A stretch of 64,000 nt of DNA, from contig NZ_JAGGOZ010000016.1 in assembly GCF_018614075.1 (NCBI RefSeq), positions 62,001 through 126,000 on the forward strand, in the 5' to 3' direction. Positions 48,001 through 56,461 of the stretch are shown here, piece by piece. The stretch comes from Streptomyces sp. ISL-94 (GTDB lineage Bacteria; Actinomycetota; Actinomycetes; Streptomycetales; Streptomycetaceae). The notes beneath the pieces are model-generated. The model searched no databases. It was not told where the DNA came from and worked only from the letters and a program-made list of their open reading frames with translations. A program made the translations under genes and the position numbers. Every line of letters begins with the position of its first letter. Position 1 is the stretch's first letter.

Positions 48001-49396
48001 CCAGCCCGGCTTCCGCCGTCGCCAGCTCCGCCCGCGCGGCCTCGTGCTCCGCGTCCACCGACGGGTCGTCGAGGCCGCCGACCTCCTCCGCCAGGGCCTC
48101 GTACTCCTCCTGCGCCGCCACCGCCCGGGACTCCGCCTCGTCGCGCGCCGCGACCAGCCGGTCGATCTCCGCCTGCGCGGCGCCCGCCCGCGACCGGGCC
48201 GCGCCGAGCCGCCCCGTCAGCCGGGCCAGCCCCTCGCGCCGGTCGGCGATGGCCCGCGCCGCGTCCCGCAGCCGCCGTTCCTCCTCGGCCAGCGCCCGCT
48301 CCAGCTCCGCCCGGTGCGCGGCCGTGTCCTCCAGCGCGCGCGAGGCCGCCTCCAGGGCCGCCGTCAGTTCCGCCTCCTGCTCGCGGATCCGCGCCGCCTC
48401 CCGCTCCATTTCCTCCGGGTCCCGGCCCCGCCGCTCCTCCTCCACCGGAGCCGTCGCACTCTTGACCCGGGCGTCCGCCAGGGACGCGGTGCCCCGTACC
48501 CGCTCGGCGAGCTGCGACAGCTCGTACCAGGTCTGCTGCGCCCGCTGGAGCCGGGGCGCGAGCTCCCGTACCGCCTGCTCCAGCTCCGCCTCGCGCCGCA
48601 GCGCGCCCGCGAGCTGCGCCTCCGCCTGCTCCTTGCGCTGCTTCAGCGCGGCCTCGTCCGCGATCTCCGCGTCGAGCGCCCGCCTCAGTGTGACGAGGTC
48701 GTCGGCGAGCAACCGCAGCCGCGCGTCCCGCAGGTCCGCCTGGATCACGGCCGCCCGCCGGGCCACCGCCGCCTGCCGCCCCAGCGGCTTCAGCTGCCGC
48801 CGCAGCTCTTCGTTGAGGTCCTGCACGCGCGCGAGGTTGGCCTGCATCGCGTCCAGCTTCCGCAGCGCCTTCTCCTTGCGCTTGCGGTGCTTGAGTACAC
48901 CCGCCGCCTCCTCGATGAAGGCGCGGCGCCCCATGGGGTCGGCGTGCAGTACGGAGTCCAGCTGGCCCTGTCCGACGATGACGTGCATCTCGCGGCCGAT
49001 GCCGGAGTCGGAGAGCAGTTCCTGGATGTCGAGGAGGCGGCAGGTGTCCCCGTTGATCTGGTACTCGCTGCTGCCGCCGCGGAACATGATCCGGGTGATG
49101 GTGACTTCGGCGTAGTCGATGGGCAGTGCGCCGTCGGAGTTGTCGATCGTCAGCGAGACCTCGGCGCGCCCCAGCGGCGGACGCCCGGTGGTCCCGGCGA
49201 AGATGACGTCTTCCATCTTCCCGCCGCGCAGGGATTTGGCCCCCTGTTCGCCCATGACCCAGGACAGCGCGTCCACCACATTGGACTTGCCGGAGCCGTT
49301 CGGCCCCACCACACACGTGATGCCGGGTTCGAAGCGCAGGGTGGTGGCGGAAGCAAAGGATTTGAAGCCGCGCAGGGTCAGGGACTTGAGGTGCAC
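45041..49396 (-). CDS. smc: Chromosome segregation ATPase SMC, with large hinge insertion
   Basis: A 1451-residue SMC, against about 1190 in other Streptomyces. Walker A (GPNGSGKSN) is at residues 31-39; two long coiled coils flank the hinge; the signature LSGGERSLTAVALL and Walker B (FYVMDEVEAALDD) are near the C-terminus. The extra length is a Pro/Gly/Ala-rich block at about residues 570-855, in the middle of the hinge between RATLLI and AELVQGDAEVW. It is built from tandem and dispersed repeats. All catalytic motifs and both hinge halves are intact, so the protein is probably functional. ATG 49396 (MHLKSLTLRGFKSF) is the standard start. Confidence 0.95.
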   Translation of the reverse strand: MHLKSLTLRGFKSFASATTLRFEPGITCVVGPNGSGKSNVVDALSWVMGEQGAKSLRGGKMEDVIFAGTTGRPPLGRAEVSLTIDNSDGALPIDYAEVTITRIMFRGGSSEYQINGDTCRLLDIQELLSDSGIGREMHVIVGQGQLDSVLHADPMGRRAFIEEAAGVLKHRKRKEKALRKLDAMQANLARVQDLNEELRRQLKPLGRQAAVARRAAVIQADLRDARLRLLADDLVTLRRALDAEIADEAALKQRKEQAEAQLAGALRREAELEQAVRELAPRLQRAQQTWYELSQLAERVRGTASLADARVKSATAPVEEERRGRDPEEMEREAARIREQEAELTAALEAASRALEDTAAHRAELERALAEEERRLRDAARAIADRREGLARLTGRLGAARSRAGAAQAEIDRLVAARDEAESRAVAAQEEYEALAEEVGGLDDPSVDAEHEAARAELATAEAGLAAARDAVTAAERSRAAVSARRDALALGLRRKDGTGALLAARERLAGLLGPAAERLSVTPGYEVAVAAALGSAADAVAVSSPAFAAAAIRHLRTADAGRATLLITPALPGGTEAPTGPTAFPGRAAAPADPPTLPGETPAPAGLAALPAQASVPGSAATGASLPGETPGSAGPAALPDRVSVPGSAATGASLPGETPGSAGPAALPDRVSAPGSGRRDPAPQDPALDSAASAGAEGVFPHPAPSRDRALPGPAPQTPAGLELRSQHPGCPGAPEGRAAALPAPVTGPHGPGQSRALSAPPAFEARAAGRSSALPAAPVTGPHGPGQSPVPAAPAMGMGTVPGPSSALTAPPVAGPQGPGRSPAHSAPPAIEAPGSGSGPGGGAVGGVAAAELVQGDAEVWRAVAWVLREHVVVGTLDEAESLVAQRPDAVAVTLDGDVLGAHLAHGGSAGAPSLIEVQAAVDEAAAELARLDVQCAELAAAQAAAQERRQDAAALVEELAARRRTAEQARAGVAQQLGRLAGQAKGAAGEAERSAAAAAKAQDALEQALADVEECAERLATAEEMPVEDEPDTAVRDRLAADGANARQTEMEARLQLRTHEERVKGLAGRADSLDRGARAEREARARAERRRARLRHEAEVARAVADGARQLLAHVEVSLLRADEERAAAEYAKGLRERELGEARTGARDLKGELDKLTDSVHRGEVLGAEKRLRIEAVQDKALEEFGMEAAGLVAEYGPDQPVPPSPPAEGEELPQDAEGTEHPRNQPGPFVRAQQEKRLKAAERAYQQLGKVNPLALEEFAALEERHQFLSEQLEDLRKTRADLLQVVKEVDERVEQVFTEAYRDTAREFEGVFSRLFPGGEGRLVLTDPGNMLTTGVDVEARPPGKKVKRLSLLSGGERSLTAVALLVSIFKARPSPFYVMDEVEAALDDTNLQRLIRIMEELQESSQLIVITHQKRTMEVADALYGVSMQGDGVSKVISQRLR
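46845..47690. repeat. Repeat block inserted in the smc hinge
   Basis: Three copies of an 87-bp unit start near 47404, 47491 and 47578. Three copies of a roughly 104-bp unit (around GCCCAGGGCC-STGGGGCCC) lie near 46917, 47022 and 47125. Dispersed elements of the CCTCAAACGCCGGCGGGGCTG family lie at 46889-46909 and 47095-47115, with the inverted form at 47225-47245. The smc frame stays open throughout. Confidence 0.8.
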
Positions 49397-49544
49397 GCCG
49401 CCGGACTCTACCTTTCAGGTTCCGTTTCGCCCATGAAGGCGCAGGGCACGACAGACGACAAAGGAATCGGCGGCAAAAGAAAGAAGGGACGCCGGAGCGT
49501 CCCTTGCAGATCATGCGAGGCTGGAGTCGTGCGACGTTATGGGA

Positions 49545-49763
49545 TCAGGTGAGCGCAGGCTCCGCCTGGGGTACGTCGATATCGATGCTGTCCAGCAGCG
49601 AGTCTCCGTCGTGCTGAGCGGCGGCCGCGTTCAGCGCGTCATTTTCGGACTGAATCCGTACGAGCTCGGACTCGAGGTCCTGGACGCGCTGCTGAAGCCG
49701 TCGCATCTCGGCGAGGAGTCGCGGATCGGAACCGCCGACGTAACCGAGAAGCGCCTTTGCCAT
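49545..49763 (-). CDS. Small conserved coiled-coil protein
   Basis: A 72-residue acidic protein, starting MAKALLGYVGGSDPRLLAEM, with a heptad-like helix (RRLQQRVQDLESELVRIQSEN) in the middle and a charged tail. ATG 49763 is preceded by GGAGG about 11 bases upstream; the frame is open for 40 codons further. I recall similar proteins next to smc in other Streptomyces, without a known role. It lies 149 bases upstream of smc on the same strand. Confidence 0.75.
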   Translation of the reverse strand: MAKALLGYVGGSDPRLLAEMRRLQQRVQDLESELVRIQSENDALNAAAAQHDGDSLLDSIDIDVPQAEPALT

Positions 49764-50112
49764 GATGGATGGTCCTCCACATTGAGTGACCGACCGAAGC
49801 GGTGTGGGTCGTGAGGGAATCGCACCCGCGGATGTCCGGCAGCGACTGTCAGTCACTGCGCTTACTACTGCCAGCACTGCCAAACAGCTCAGGTGCGCGG
49901 GGCTTCCAGCGTCTCACCAAAAAGTTTGACGGTCAACACGATCACGCCCCGTATCGGCGGGCGACCCGGCCCCTGCACGGGGCGTGGAGATCATCCTCAC
50001 CTCCGAGCCTTCCACGGATCTGCCGTGTCGGCAATGCGTCGGCGAAGAATGCGCAGATCCGACCAGGTAAGGACGGTCCGGAGATGTGATCAGTACATGA
50101 TCAGCCGATCCG
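49764..50112. other. 349-base gap between the coiled-coil gene and acyP
   Basis: Short ORFs exist on both strands, but none has a ribosome binding site with a plausible protein. No tRNA, riboswitch or strong terminator is visible. It probably carries the promoter of the coiled-coil gene. Confidence 0.4.
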
Positions 50113-50394
50113 TCAGCGGATGGCGAACCCGTCATAGCCACCGCGCGGTGTGCCCCAGATCTCTGTCACACCGTCCACCCGGCCGGGCGTGTCGGCCGAG
50201 CGCAGCCAGTCCAGCAGCCGGTGGCAATTCTCACGTTGACCTTCCGCCACCACCTGCACTCGCCCGTCGTCGAGATTGAGTGCGAAGCCGACCACGCCGC
50301 CGACCTCCAGGGCGTTCTCCCTGGTGAACCAGCGGAAGCCCACTCCCTGTACACGGCCGCGCACCCACGCGGTCATGCGGACATCTTCATTCAT
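50113..50394 (-). CDS. Acylphosphatase
   Basis: A 93-residue small enzyme that hydrolyses acyl phosphates. The active-site motif [18 protein letters not shown] supplies the catalytic arginine (in GVGFR) and the phosphate-binding loop; the catalytic asparagine is in [13 protein letters not shown]. The fold ends with the usual GGYDGFAIR strand. It lies near smc, as in other Streptomyces. ATG 50394 or 50376 could be the start; neither has a strong ribosome binding site. Confidence 0.93.
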   Translation of the reverse strand: MNEDVRMTAWVRGRVQGVGFRWFTRENALEVGGVVGFALNLDDGRVQVVAEGQRENCHRLLDWLRSADTPGRVDGVTEIWGTPRGGYDGFAIR

Positions 50395-50471
50395 GCGTGA
50401 ACGCTAACCGGGCAAACACTTTCGGGGCACATCGCCCCCTGGGGCCATGGCGTACAGTCGCGCACCAATGA

Positions 50472-50491
50472 ACTCACCCGTTTGGGTGAGT
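50472..50491. promoter_or_regulatory. Inverted repeat upstream of the CAP gene
   Basis: ACTCACCC-GTTT-GGGTGAGT is a perfect 8-bp dyad, 30 bases before the CAP start codon. It could be an operator, a small leader hairpin or the tail of a terminator. No further evidence decides. Confidence 0.45.
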
Positions 50492-50521
50492 AAGGGACGA
50501 TCTTGACCTGGTAAGGAAGGC

Positions 50522-51397
50522 ATGACGCCGATGGGACGCCACCGACTCCCCGCCCCGCCGCGCCGCGACGGCAAGCGCGGCACCGCCGTGCGCAACGGCC
50601 TGCTGGGTGTCTCGGCGGCCGTGGCCCTGGGCACGGCGGCGGTCACGACCGGCGTGGTGCCGGTCGGCCAGTCCTTCCCCTATGTGGGGGTCAGCGGTAC
50701 CGGTTCCGCGGGCGGCGCGCAGGCGAAGGCGAAGCCCTCGGCGAGCCCCGACAACACGACGGAGCAGCAGGGCGGCCTCGCCAGCCTGTCCGGCCGCACC
50801 TCCGCCGGCACCGGCGCCTCCCCCTCCGGCACCCCGTCCGCCTCCCCGTCGCCCTCGGCCTCGCCGAGCCCGTCCGCGTCGCCCTCGCCGAGCGCCTCCC
50901 CCTCGGCCGCGCCCTCCACGAAGGCCCCGCAGAAGGCGCCCGCCCCGGCGCCCTCGAAGCCGGCGACCAAGGCCCCGGCTCCGGCACCGGCGCCGGTCAC
51001 CCCGCCGGCCTCGGACGGGCACTCGGCCGAGGAAGCCGCCGTACTGGCCCTGGTGAACCAGGAGCGCGCCCAGGCCGGCTGCGGTCCGGTCCGGGCCAAC
51101 CCGCCGCTGGCGGCGCTGGCCGGGGCCTTCAGCAAGGACATGGCCGTCCGCGGCTTCTTCGACCACACCGACCCCGACGGGAACACCCCCTGGGACCGCG
51201 CCACCAAGGCGGGGATCTCGGGCATGGGCGGCGAGAACATAGCCCGCGGCCAGGGCGACGCCACGGCCGTGATGAAGGCCTGGATGAACAGCCCGGGCCA
51301 CAAGGCGAACATCCTGAACTGCGAGTTCCGCACGCTGGGCGTCGGCGCCTACTTCGCCGCCGGCGGCCCCTGGTGGACGCAGGACTTCGGCTTCTAG
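50522..51397 (+). CDS. CAP-domain (SCP/PR1-like) secreted or membrane-anchored protein
   Basis: A 291-residue extracellular protein. A basic N-terminus is followed by one hydrophobic segment (GLLGVSAAVALGTAAVT), then a Pro/Ser/Ala low-complexity linker (SPSPSASPS-like) about 100 residues long, and a C-terminal CAP domain with AVLALVNQERAQAGC, HTDPDGNTPWDR, GENIARGQ and SPGHKANILN. CAP domains occur in many exported proteins; their exact role in Streptomyces is open. ATG 50522 follows AAGGAAGG. Confidence 0.88.
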   Translation: MTPMGRHRLPAPPRRDGKRGTAVRNGLLGVSAAVALGTAAVTTGVVPVGQSFPYVGVSGTGSAGGAQAKAKPSASPDNTTEQQGGLASLSGRTSAGTGASPSGTPSASPSPSASPSPSASPSPSASPSAAPSTKAPQKAPAPAPSKPATKAPAPAPAPVTPPASDGHSAEEAAVLALVNQERAQAGCGPVRANPPLAALAGAFSKDMAVRGFFDHTDPDGNTPWDRATKAGISGMGGENIARGQGDATAVMKAWMNSPGHKANILNCEFRTLGVGAYFAAGGPWWTQDFGF

Positions 51398-51443
51398 CCC
51401 GCGCCTGCCACTCCCGCTGCCCTCGCTACCGGCGCAACGGCGA

Positions 51444-52049
51444 CTAGACCGCCGCGAGTGCGGCGCGGCCCGCGACCACGACCCGGGTGTGCTCGGCCAC
51501 CCGGCGGCCGAGGTGCTCGGCGGTCGCGATGTCGGCCTTGTGGACGGCGTCCACACCCCCGTCGGAGTTGGTCTGGGCCGCCGCGCCGGCGAAGACGCCG
51601 AGGCGGTTGAGGTCGTTCTCCGAGGCGGTGCTGGCGTTCCAGCCCGGCTTCAGGCCCAGGTTCACCCAGCTCATGCCGTGCTGCGCGGCCAGGATCTGGA
51701 AGAACTGGAGCGTGTGCAGCTTGTCGCCGCTCTTGGAGGCGGAGTTGGTGAAGCCGGCGGCCACCTTGTCCTGCCAGGCGTCGCCGAACCAGCGCTTCGA
51801 GGTGGCCTCGGCGAAGACGTGGAAGGCGCCGGAGGCGGTGCCCATGTAGGTCGGGGAGCCGAAGACGATCGCGTCGGACGCGTCGAGCAGCTCCCACTGC
51901 GCGTCGTCGATCTCGTCGACCTTGATCAGGTGGACGGTGGCGCCGCCCTCGGCGGCACCGGCCCGGACGGCCTCGGCGATGACGGCGGTGTGGCCGTAGC
52001 CGGAGTGGTAGGCAATCGAGACGACGGGGGTGTGCGTGGTACCGGACAA
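51444..52049 (-). CDS. WrbA/flavodoxin-family NAD(P)H:quinone oxidoreductase
   Basis: A 201-residue flavodoxin-fold protein. The FMN phosphate loop is YHSGYGHT, and SPTYMGTASGAF supplies the second FMN loop; GFTNSASKSGDK follows. Such enzymes reduce quinones in two-electron steps, avoiding radicals. TTG 52049 is chosen because GAGGAG lies seven bases upstream and places the first beta strand near the N-terminus. It is divergent from an HxlR regulator with which it probably forms a quinone-responsive pair. Confidence 0.88.
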   Translation of the reverse strand: MSGTTHTPVVSIAYHSGYGHTAVIAEAVRAGAAEGGATVHLIKVDEIDDAQWELLDASDAIVFGSPTYMGTASGAFHVFAEATSKRWFGDAWQDKVAAGFTNSASKSGDKLHTLQFFQILAAQHGMSWVNLGLKPGWNASTASENDLNRLGVFAGAAAQTNSDGGVDAVHKADIATAEHLGRRVAEHTRVVVAGRAALAAV

Positions 52050-52111
52050 GGCGGGTCTCCTCGGTAAGTCTCGCCGCACCACCGGGCGGGGGGCGACGGG
52101 AGAAGACAATC

Positions 52112-52145
52112 ACTAACTTTTAGAAAGCGCAATCCCTCAGTTAGC
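52112..52145. promoter_or_regulatory. AT-rich divergent promoter/operator region
   Basis: An unusually AT-rich stretch between the flavodoxin-family gene and the HxlR gene contains CTTT-TAG-AAAG and a wider CTAAC / GTTAG pair. It is the most likely binding site of the HxlR regulator. No exact family consensus was matched. Confidence 0.45.
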
Positions 52146-52169
52146 GCTACCCGGGGGTACGCTTGCTTC

Positions 52170-52586
52170 ATGGAGACACCAGCCATCTGTACCGAGGCCG
52201 AACAGGCCGCCGGATCCGATCTCCCGTTCGACGCCTTCGCGCGCGCCTGCCCCTCCCGGGAGACCCTGGAGCACGTCACCGGCCGCTGGGGCAGCCTCAC
52301 CGTGGGCGCGCTGCGCGAGGGCCCGTGCCGCTTCAACGAGCTGCGCCGACGGGTGGAGGGCGTGAGCGAGAAGATGCTCTCCCAGACCCTGCACGCGCTG
52401 GAGCGCGACGGCATCGTCAACCGCGAGGCGCAGCCCACGAACCCGCCCCGCGTCGACTACGAACTGACCCCGCTCGGCGTCGAGGTCGCGAACCGGCTGC
52501 TCGCGCTCATCCACTTCCTGGAGGGGAGCATGCCGCAGGTGCTGACCGCCCGTGCGTCCTACGACGAGACGCGCGGCGGCCGCTGA
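52170..52586 (+). CDS. HxlR family transcriptional regulator, probable redox sensor
   Basis: A 138-residue winged-helix regulator. The family pattern is [24 protein letters not shown], then [29 protein letters not shown]. Cysteine 27 is at the position used for oxidation or quinone sensing in YodB and QorR; further cysteines are C7 and C53. ATG 52170. Its 3' end overlaps the convergent mutM gene by 28 bases. Its target is most likely the divergent flavodoxin-family quinone reductase. Confidence 0.9.
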   Translation: METPAICTEAEQAAGSDLPFDAFARACPSRETLEHVTGRWGSLTVGALREGPCRFNELRRRVEGVSEKMLSQTLHALERDGIVNREAQPTNPPRVDYELTPLGVEVANRLLALIHFLEGSMPQVLTARASYDETRGGR

Positions 52587-53419
52587 CAGCGCGGGCAGAA
52601 GTAGCTCGACCTGTTCATCCACGGGCGGCGCCGCATCGGCGTACCGCAGCGCCGGCAGGGCTCGTCCTCCCGCCCGTAGGCGTCGAGCGAGCGGTCGAAG
52701 TAGCCGGACTCGCCGTTCACGTTGACGTAGAGGCTGTCGAAGCTGGTGCCCCCGACATCGAGGGCCGCGTTCATGACGTCGCGCACATGCCCGAGGAGTT
52801 CCGCGCTCCGGGGGCGCGTGAGGGTGAGGGTGGGGCGCTCGTAGTGCAGTCTGGCGCGCCACAGCGCCTCGTCCGCGTAGATGTTGCCGACCCCGCTGAT
52901 CAGCGACTGGTCCAGCAGCGCCCGCTTGACGGTGGTCCGCTTGGCACGCAGCGCGAGGTGGTAGGCCCCCTCGTCGAACAGCGGGTCCAGGGGATCGCGC
53001 GCGATGTGCGCGATGACGTCGGGCAGCCCGTCGCGCGTGTTCTCGTGCAGGGAGAGCCCGCCGAAGGTCCGCTGGTCCACGAAGCGCAGCTCGGTCCCGG
53101 CGTCGTCGTCGAACCGCACCCGGATCCGCAGGTGCTTCTCGTCCGGGGCGTCCTCGGGCTGTACGAGCAGCTGCCCGCTCATCCCCAGATGCCCCAGCAC
53201 GGACAGGTCCCGCCCCTCCAGGGGCAGCCACAGGTACTTCCCCCGCCGCTGCGGCACCCCGATCGTCTGCCCGCCGAGCCGCGCCGCGAAGTCGGCCCCG
53301 CCGGCCGGATGGCGACGTACCGCCCGCGGGTGCAGGACCTCGACGGACTCGACGGTCCGCCCGGCCACCCAGCGCTCCAAGCCCCGCCGCACCACTTCGA
53401 CTTCGGGCAGCTCTGGCAC
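52559..53419 (-). CDS. mutM: Formamidopyrimidine-DNA glycosylase
   Basis: A 286-residue base-excision enzyme for oxidised guanine. After the initiator is removed it begins [13 protein letters not shown], with Pro1 as nucleophile and Glu2 as catalytic acid. [17 protein letters not shown] is the helix-two-turn-helix, and the C-terminal zinc finger is CRRC ... CPRC. GTG 53419 is chosen because it supplies this N-terminus and GGAGG precedes it. It follows rnc on the same strand. Confidence 0.95.
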   Translation of the reverse strand: MPELPEVEVVRRGLERWVAGRTVESVEVLHPRAVRRHPAGGADFAARLGGQTIGVPQRRGKYLWLPLEGRDLSVLGHLGMSGQLLVQPEDAPDEKHLRIRVRFDDDAGTELRFVDQRTFGGLSLHENTRDGLPDVIAHIARDPLDPLFDEGAYHLALRAKRTTVKRALLDQSLISGVGNIYADEALWRARLHYERPTLTLTRPRSAELLGHVRDVMNAALDVGGTSFDSLYVNVNGESGYFDRSLDAYGREDEPCRRCGTPMRRRPWMNRSSYFCPRCQRPPRVSS

Positions 53420-53501
53420 GTGTTCCTCCGGGTGGGACGTGGGGCGGACAGGAAAACCCCGCCGCACCGGGGTGCGACGGGGTCACTGTAAAAGAAAGCG
53501 G

Positions 53502-54275
53502 TCAGGCGTCCGGCGCCGGGTCGGCGGACTTCGGCGCCCCGCCGTCCGCGGCGGCACGGATCCCGCGCCAGGCGGACTCCGCAGCCTGCTGTTCCGCTTC
53601 CTTCTTGCTGCGGCCGGTGCCGGTGCCGTACGAGACACCACCGACGCGAGCGGCAGCTGTGAAGGTCTTCTCGTGGTCCGGGCCGGTCTCGGTGACCAGG
53701 TATTCCGGTACGCCAAGGCCTTCGGCCGCCGTGAGCTCCTGGAGACTGGTCTTCCAGTCCAGGCCGGCCCCGAGGTTGGAGGACTTCTCGATGAGCGGGT
53801 CGAAGAGCCGGTGAACCAGCTCCGAGGCCGCGTCGAGGCCCTGGTCGATGTAGACCGCGCCGATCACCGCTTCAAGGGTGTCGGCGAGGATGGAGGCCTT
53901 GTCCCGGCCACCCGTGCCCTCTTCGCCCCGGCCGAGCCGGATGAAGGAGCCGAGTTCGAGGCCGCGCCCGACCTCCGCAAGTGCGCGCGAGTTGACCACC
54001 GCGGCCCGAAGCTTGGCCAGCTGGCCTTCGGGGAGATCGGGGTGGGTCGTGTACAGCGTGTCCGTGACCACCAGGCCCAGCACGGAGTCCCCGAGGAACT
54101 CCAGCCGCTCGTTGGTGGGCAGACCGCCGTTCTCGTACGCGTACGAGCGGTGGGTCAGAGCACGCACCAGAAGGGCGGACTCGAGTCGATACCCGAGCCG
54201 CCCTTCCAGAAGCGTGTGGGACGAGGCCGCGTTGTTACTGTCTGCCTGCTTCTCAGCGTTGGACAGCTCAGACAT
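53502..54275 (-). CDS. rnc: Ribonuclease III
   Basis: A 257-residue double-strand-specific RNase. The catalytic signature [12 protein letters not shown] is followed by the second acidic motif ([13 protein letters not shown]) and a C-terminal dsRNA-binding domain ([19 protein letters not shown]...). In S. coelicolor this gene is absB and is needed for normal antibiotic production. ATG 54275 ([10 protein letters not shown]) has GAGAGG upstream. It lies after rpmF in the conserved coaD...DUF177-rpmF-rnc-mutM order. Confidence 0.95.
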   Translation of the reverse strand: MSELSNAEKQADSNNAASSHTLLEGRLGYRLESALLVRALTHRSYAYENGGLPTNERLEFLGDSVLGLVVTDTLYTTHPDLPEGQLAKLRAAVVNSRALAEVGRGLELGSFIRLGRGEEGTGGRDKASILADTLEAVIGAVYIDQGLDAASELVHRLFDPLIEKSSNLGAGLDWKTSLQELTAAEGLGVPEYLVTETGPDHEKTFTAAARVGGVSYGTGTGRSKKEAEQQAAESAWRGIRAAADGGAPKSADPAPDA

Positions 54276-54294
54276 TGCGCCTCTCACCAGCCGC

Positions 54295-54468
54295 TCAGAC
54301 CTCGAGGACCTGGCGCTTGTTGTAGGTGCCGCAGCTCGGGCACGCAATGTGCTGGAGCTTCGGCTCCTGGCAACGCTCGCACGAAACCAGGGTGGGGACC
54401 GCAGCCTTCCACTGCGACCGGCGGTGGCGCGTGTTGCTGCGCGACATCTTCCGCTTCGGAACAGCCAC
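54295..54468 (-). CDS. rpmF: 50S ribosomal protein L32
   Basis: A 57-residue L32 that begins (M)[19 protein letters not shown]. Four cysteines in two CxxC pairs (CERC and CPSC) mark the zinc-binding form. GTG 54468 is the start. It is two bases after the DUF177 gene and 19 bases before rnc. The DUF177-rpmF pairing is widely conserved. Confidence 0.96.
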   Translation of the reverse strand: MAVPKRKMSRSNTRHRRSQWKAAVPTLVSCERCQEPKLQHIACPSCGTYNKRQVLEV

Positions 54469-54470
54469 GG

Positions 54471-55139
54471 CTACTTCTCCTGCTTCTCGGCGGCGCCCTG
54501 AACTCCGTCAGAGGCAGTGCCGCTCATGTTGTCCTTCTCGCCGTCCTGATCGGTCACGACGAGTCCTTGCAATGCCGCCCAACGGATGTCGACGGCGTCA
54601 TGGTGGTGGTCCGGGTCGTCGTTCAGGCTGAGCCCGCAATCGGGGCACAGTCCGAGACAGTCCTCCCGGCACACCGGCTGCAGCGGCAGTGCGAGCACCA
54701 CCACGTCGCGCAGCACGGGTTCGAGGTCGAACAAACCGTCCTCGAGGAAGAGCGTGTCCTCGTCGTCCTCGGCGTCGTCGGCCGGTTCCGCCTTGGAGCG
54801 GCTCCGGTCGTCGGCGTCAGGGTACGAGAACATCTCCTGGAAGTCCGCCTTGAGCTCGCGCTCGACGGCCTCCAGACACCTTACGCACTCCCCTACGGCC
54901 GATGCACGGGCGGTGCCTGTGACAAGCACCCCTTCCATGACCGACTCCAAGCGGAGCTTGAGCTTCAGCGGGGTGCCTTCCGGTACCCCGATGACGCCGG
55001 CGAGACCGAGGTCCGCCGGTGCCGCGATCTCACGGGACAGCCGCTGCATGGCACCAGGACGCCGACCCAGCTCGTGCGTGTCGAACACGAGGGGGTTGTG
55101 GTGGTCGAGGCGGGTATTCAGGGCCGTTCCTGCTTTCAC
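54471..55139 (-). CDS. DUF177 (YceD-like) protein, large-subunit rRNA accumulation
   Basis: About 222 residues. The family core is [29 protein letters not shown], and the C-terminal part has two cysteine pairs ([17 protein letters not shown]) for zinc. In other bacteria and plastids the family is required for 23S rRNA stability. The start is uncertain: GTG 55139 is taken here, ATG 55181 has no ribosome binding site, and a CTG at 55118 has the best one (AGGAAC). An acidic tail ends the protein. Confidence 0.88.
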   Translation of the reverse strand: MKAGTALNTRLDHHNPLVFDTHELGRRPGAMQRLSREIAAPADLGLAGVIGVPEGTPLKLKLRLESVMEGVLVTGTARASAVGECVRCLEAVERELKADFQEMFSYPDADDRSRSKAEPADDAEDDEDTLFLEDGLFDLEPVLRDVVVLALPLQPVCREDCLGLCPDCGLSLNDDPDHHHDAVDIRWAALQGLVVTDQDGEKDNMSGTASDGVQGAAEKQEK

Positions 55140-55250
55140 AGTTCGCTGAAGATCAAATGTTCCGCCGCTTGCGGGCAGCATGGATCGCGGTGCATACGCG
55201 CGACCGAAGAGCCAGGATACCCGGCGCTTCGCCCTGAGCCCAATCCGGCC

Positions 55251-56351
55251 CTAGCGCCCCTGTTCGTACTGGCGCAGCTGGTCCAGATTGATCATGCTCG
55301 TGTCGAAGAAGCTGGTCTCGTCGAGCGAGGGCTGCGAGGCCTGGGCCTGGGCTTGGGCCTGCGGCTCCTGGTACGCCGCGTAGGGGTCAGGCTGCTGCTG
55401 GTACCCGGCATACGGGTCGGGCTGCTGCGCATCGTAATGCGCGGCGTAAGCCGCTCCGGTGGAGCCGCCGCTTGCGGCGGGGTACGGGTCCTGGTGGCCC
55501 TGGTAGGCGTAGCCGTCGTGCTGCTGCGGCTGCTGGGCCTGCTGGTAGCCGTACGTGTCGTACACCGGCTCCGGCTGAGCCGGGATCGGCGCCTGCGCCT
55601 GCACCGGCTGCTGGGGTTCGGCGAGGCCCGCCAGGAAGTCCGCGTCGCTCGCCGAGCGGGAGGGCTGCCCGGCCGCCGCGTCCTGGGCGGCCATGTGCGC
55701 GCCGAGGTCGTCCGTCGGCACCCGGCCCAGCAGCTTCTGCCGGCCGCGCCCGACAGCCTCCAAGGTCTTGGAGAGCACCGCCTCGAAGGTCGCCAGCTTG
55801 GTGTCCACGTACGCGTCCGCCTGCTGCCGCTGCGTCTCGGGGTCGTGGCTGCGCTCGGGCGCCTCCATGTAATCGGGGTCCCCGTAACCCTGATCGTCCG
55901 GCCCCGGGCCGCGGCCCAGCAGCTTCTCGCGGCCCCGGTCCACCGAGCCGATGGTCTTGGTGAGCACGACCTCGAAGTTCGCGAGCTTGCTGTCGACGTA
56001 GTCGTCGGCCTCGGCCCGGATCTCCTCCGCCTCCCGGCGGGCCTCCTCCAGGATCCGGTCCGCCTCGGCCTGGGAGCGCCGCGCGATCTCGGTGTCGGAG
56101 ATGAGCGAACCGCGCTGGTTGTGGGCGGACTCGATGATCCGCTCCGCTTCCCGGCGGGCCTCCTCGACCATCTGCTCCCGGCCGCCGATGAGCTCCTGCG
56201 CCTGCGCGAGGGAGCCGGGGAGCGCCTGGCGCACCTCTTCGAGCCGGTCGAGCAGCTCGGCGCGGTTGATCACGCAGGAGGACGACATGGGCATGGACCG
56301 GGCGCCGCCGACGGCCGCGACGATCTCGTCGAGCTTCTTCTGTACGTCCAT
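55251..56351 (-). CDS. DivIVA-like coiled-coil protein with internal duplication
   Basis: A 366-residue acidic protein. A coiled coil rich in REAERII / EAEEIRAEAD heptads fills residues 30-115. Two near-identical blocks follow: residues 115-148 (ADDYVDSKLANFEVVLTKT...) and 178-211 (ADAYVDTKLATFEAVLSKT...). The last 120 residues are a Gln/Pro/Tyr-rich tail. Similar proteins in Streptomyces are annotated as cell-division or ATP-synthase-b-like. ATG 56351 (MDVQKKLDEI). Role unknown; polar growth scaffolding is plausible. Confidence 0.78.
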   Translation of the reverse strand: MDVQKKLDEIVAAVGGARSMPMSSSCVINRAELLDRLEEVRQALPGSLAQAQELIGGREQMVEEARREAERIIESAHNQRGSLISDTEIARRSQAEADRILEEARREAEEIRAEADDYVDSKLANFEVVLTKTIGSVDRGREKLLGRGPGPDDQGYGDPDYMEAPERSHDPETQRQQADAYVDTKLATFEAVLSKTLEAVGRGRQKLLGRVPTDDLGAHMAAQDAAAGQPSRSASDADFLAGLAEPQQPVQAQAPIPAQPEPVYDTYGYQQAQQPQQHDGYAYQGHQDPYPAASGGSTGAAYAAHYDAQQPDPYAGYQQQPDPYAAYQEPQAQAQAQASQPSLDETSFFDTSMINLDQLRQYEQGR

Positions 56352-56461
56352 GGGGGCTCGCACTCTCTCGGCTCTCGGCCTCGGGCGGTTCCCGAGTCGG
56401 TCGGGACGACTGTAAGGCCACCGGGAGGGCCCCCGACACTGCCTGACGGCTCGTCAGCTCC

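Noticed and set aside
50395..50521. ydaO (c-di-AMP) riboswitch ahead of the CAP gene
   Set aside because: Such switches control wall-hydrolase genes in Streptomyces, but the gap is too short and lacks the conserved core; only a small dyad is present. The M23 gene gap also lacks it.
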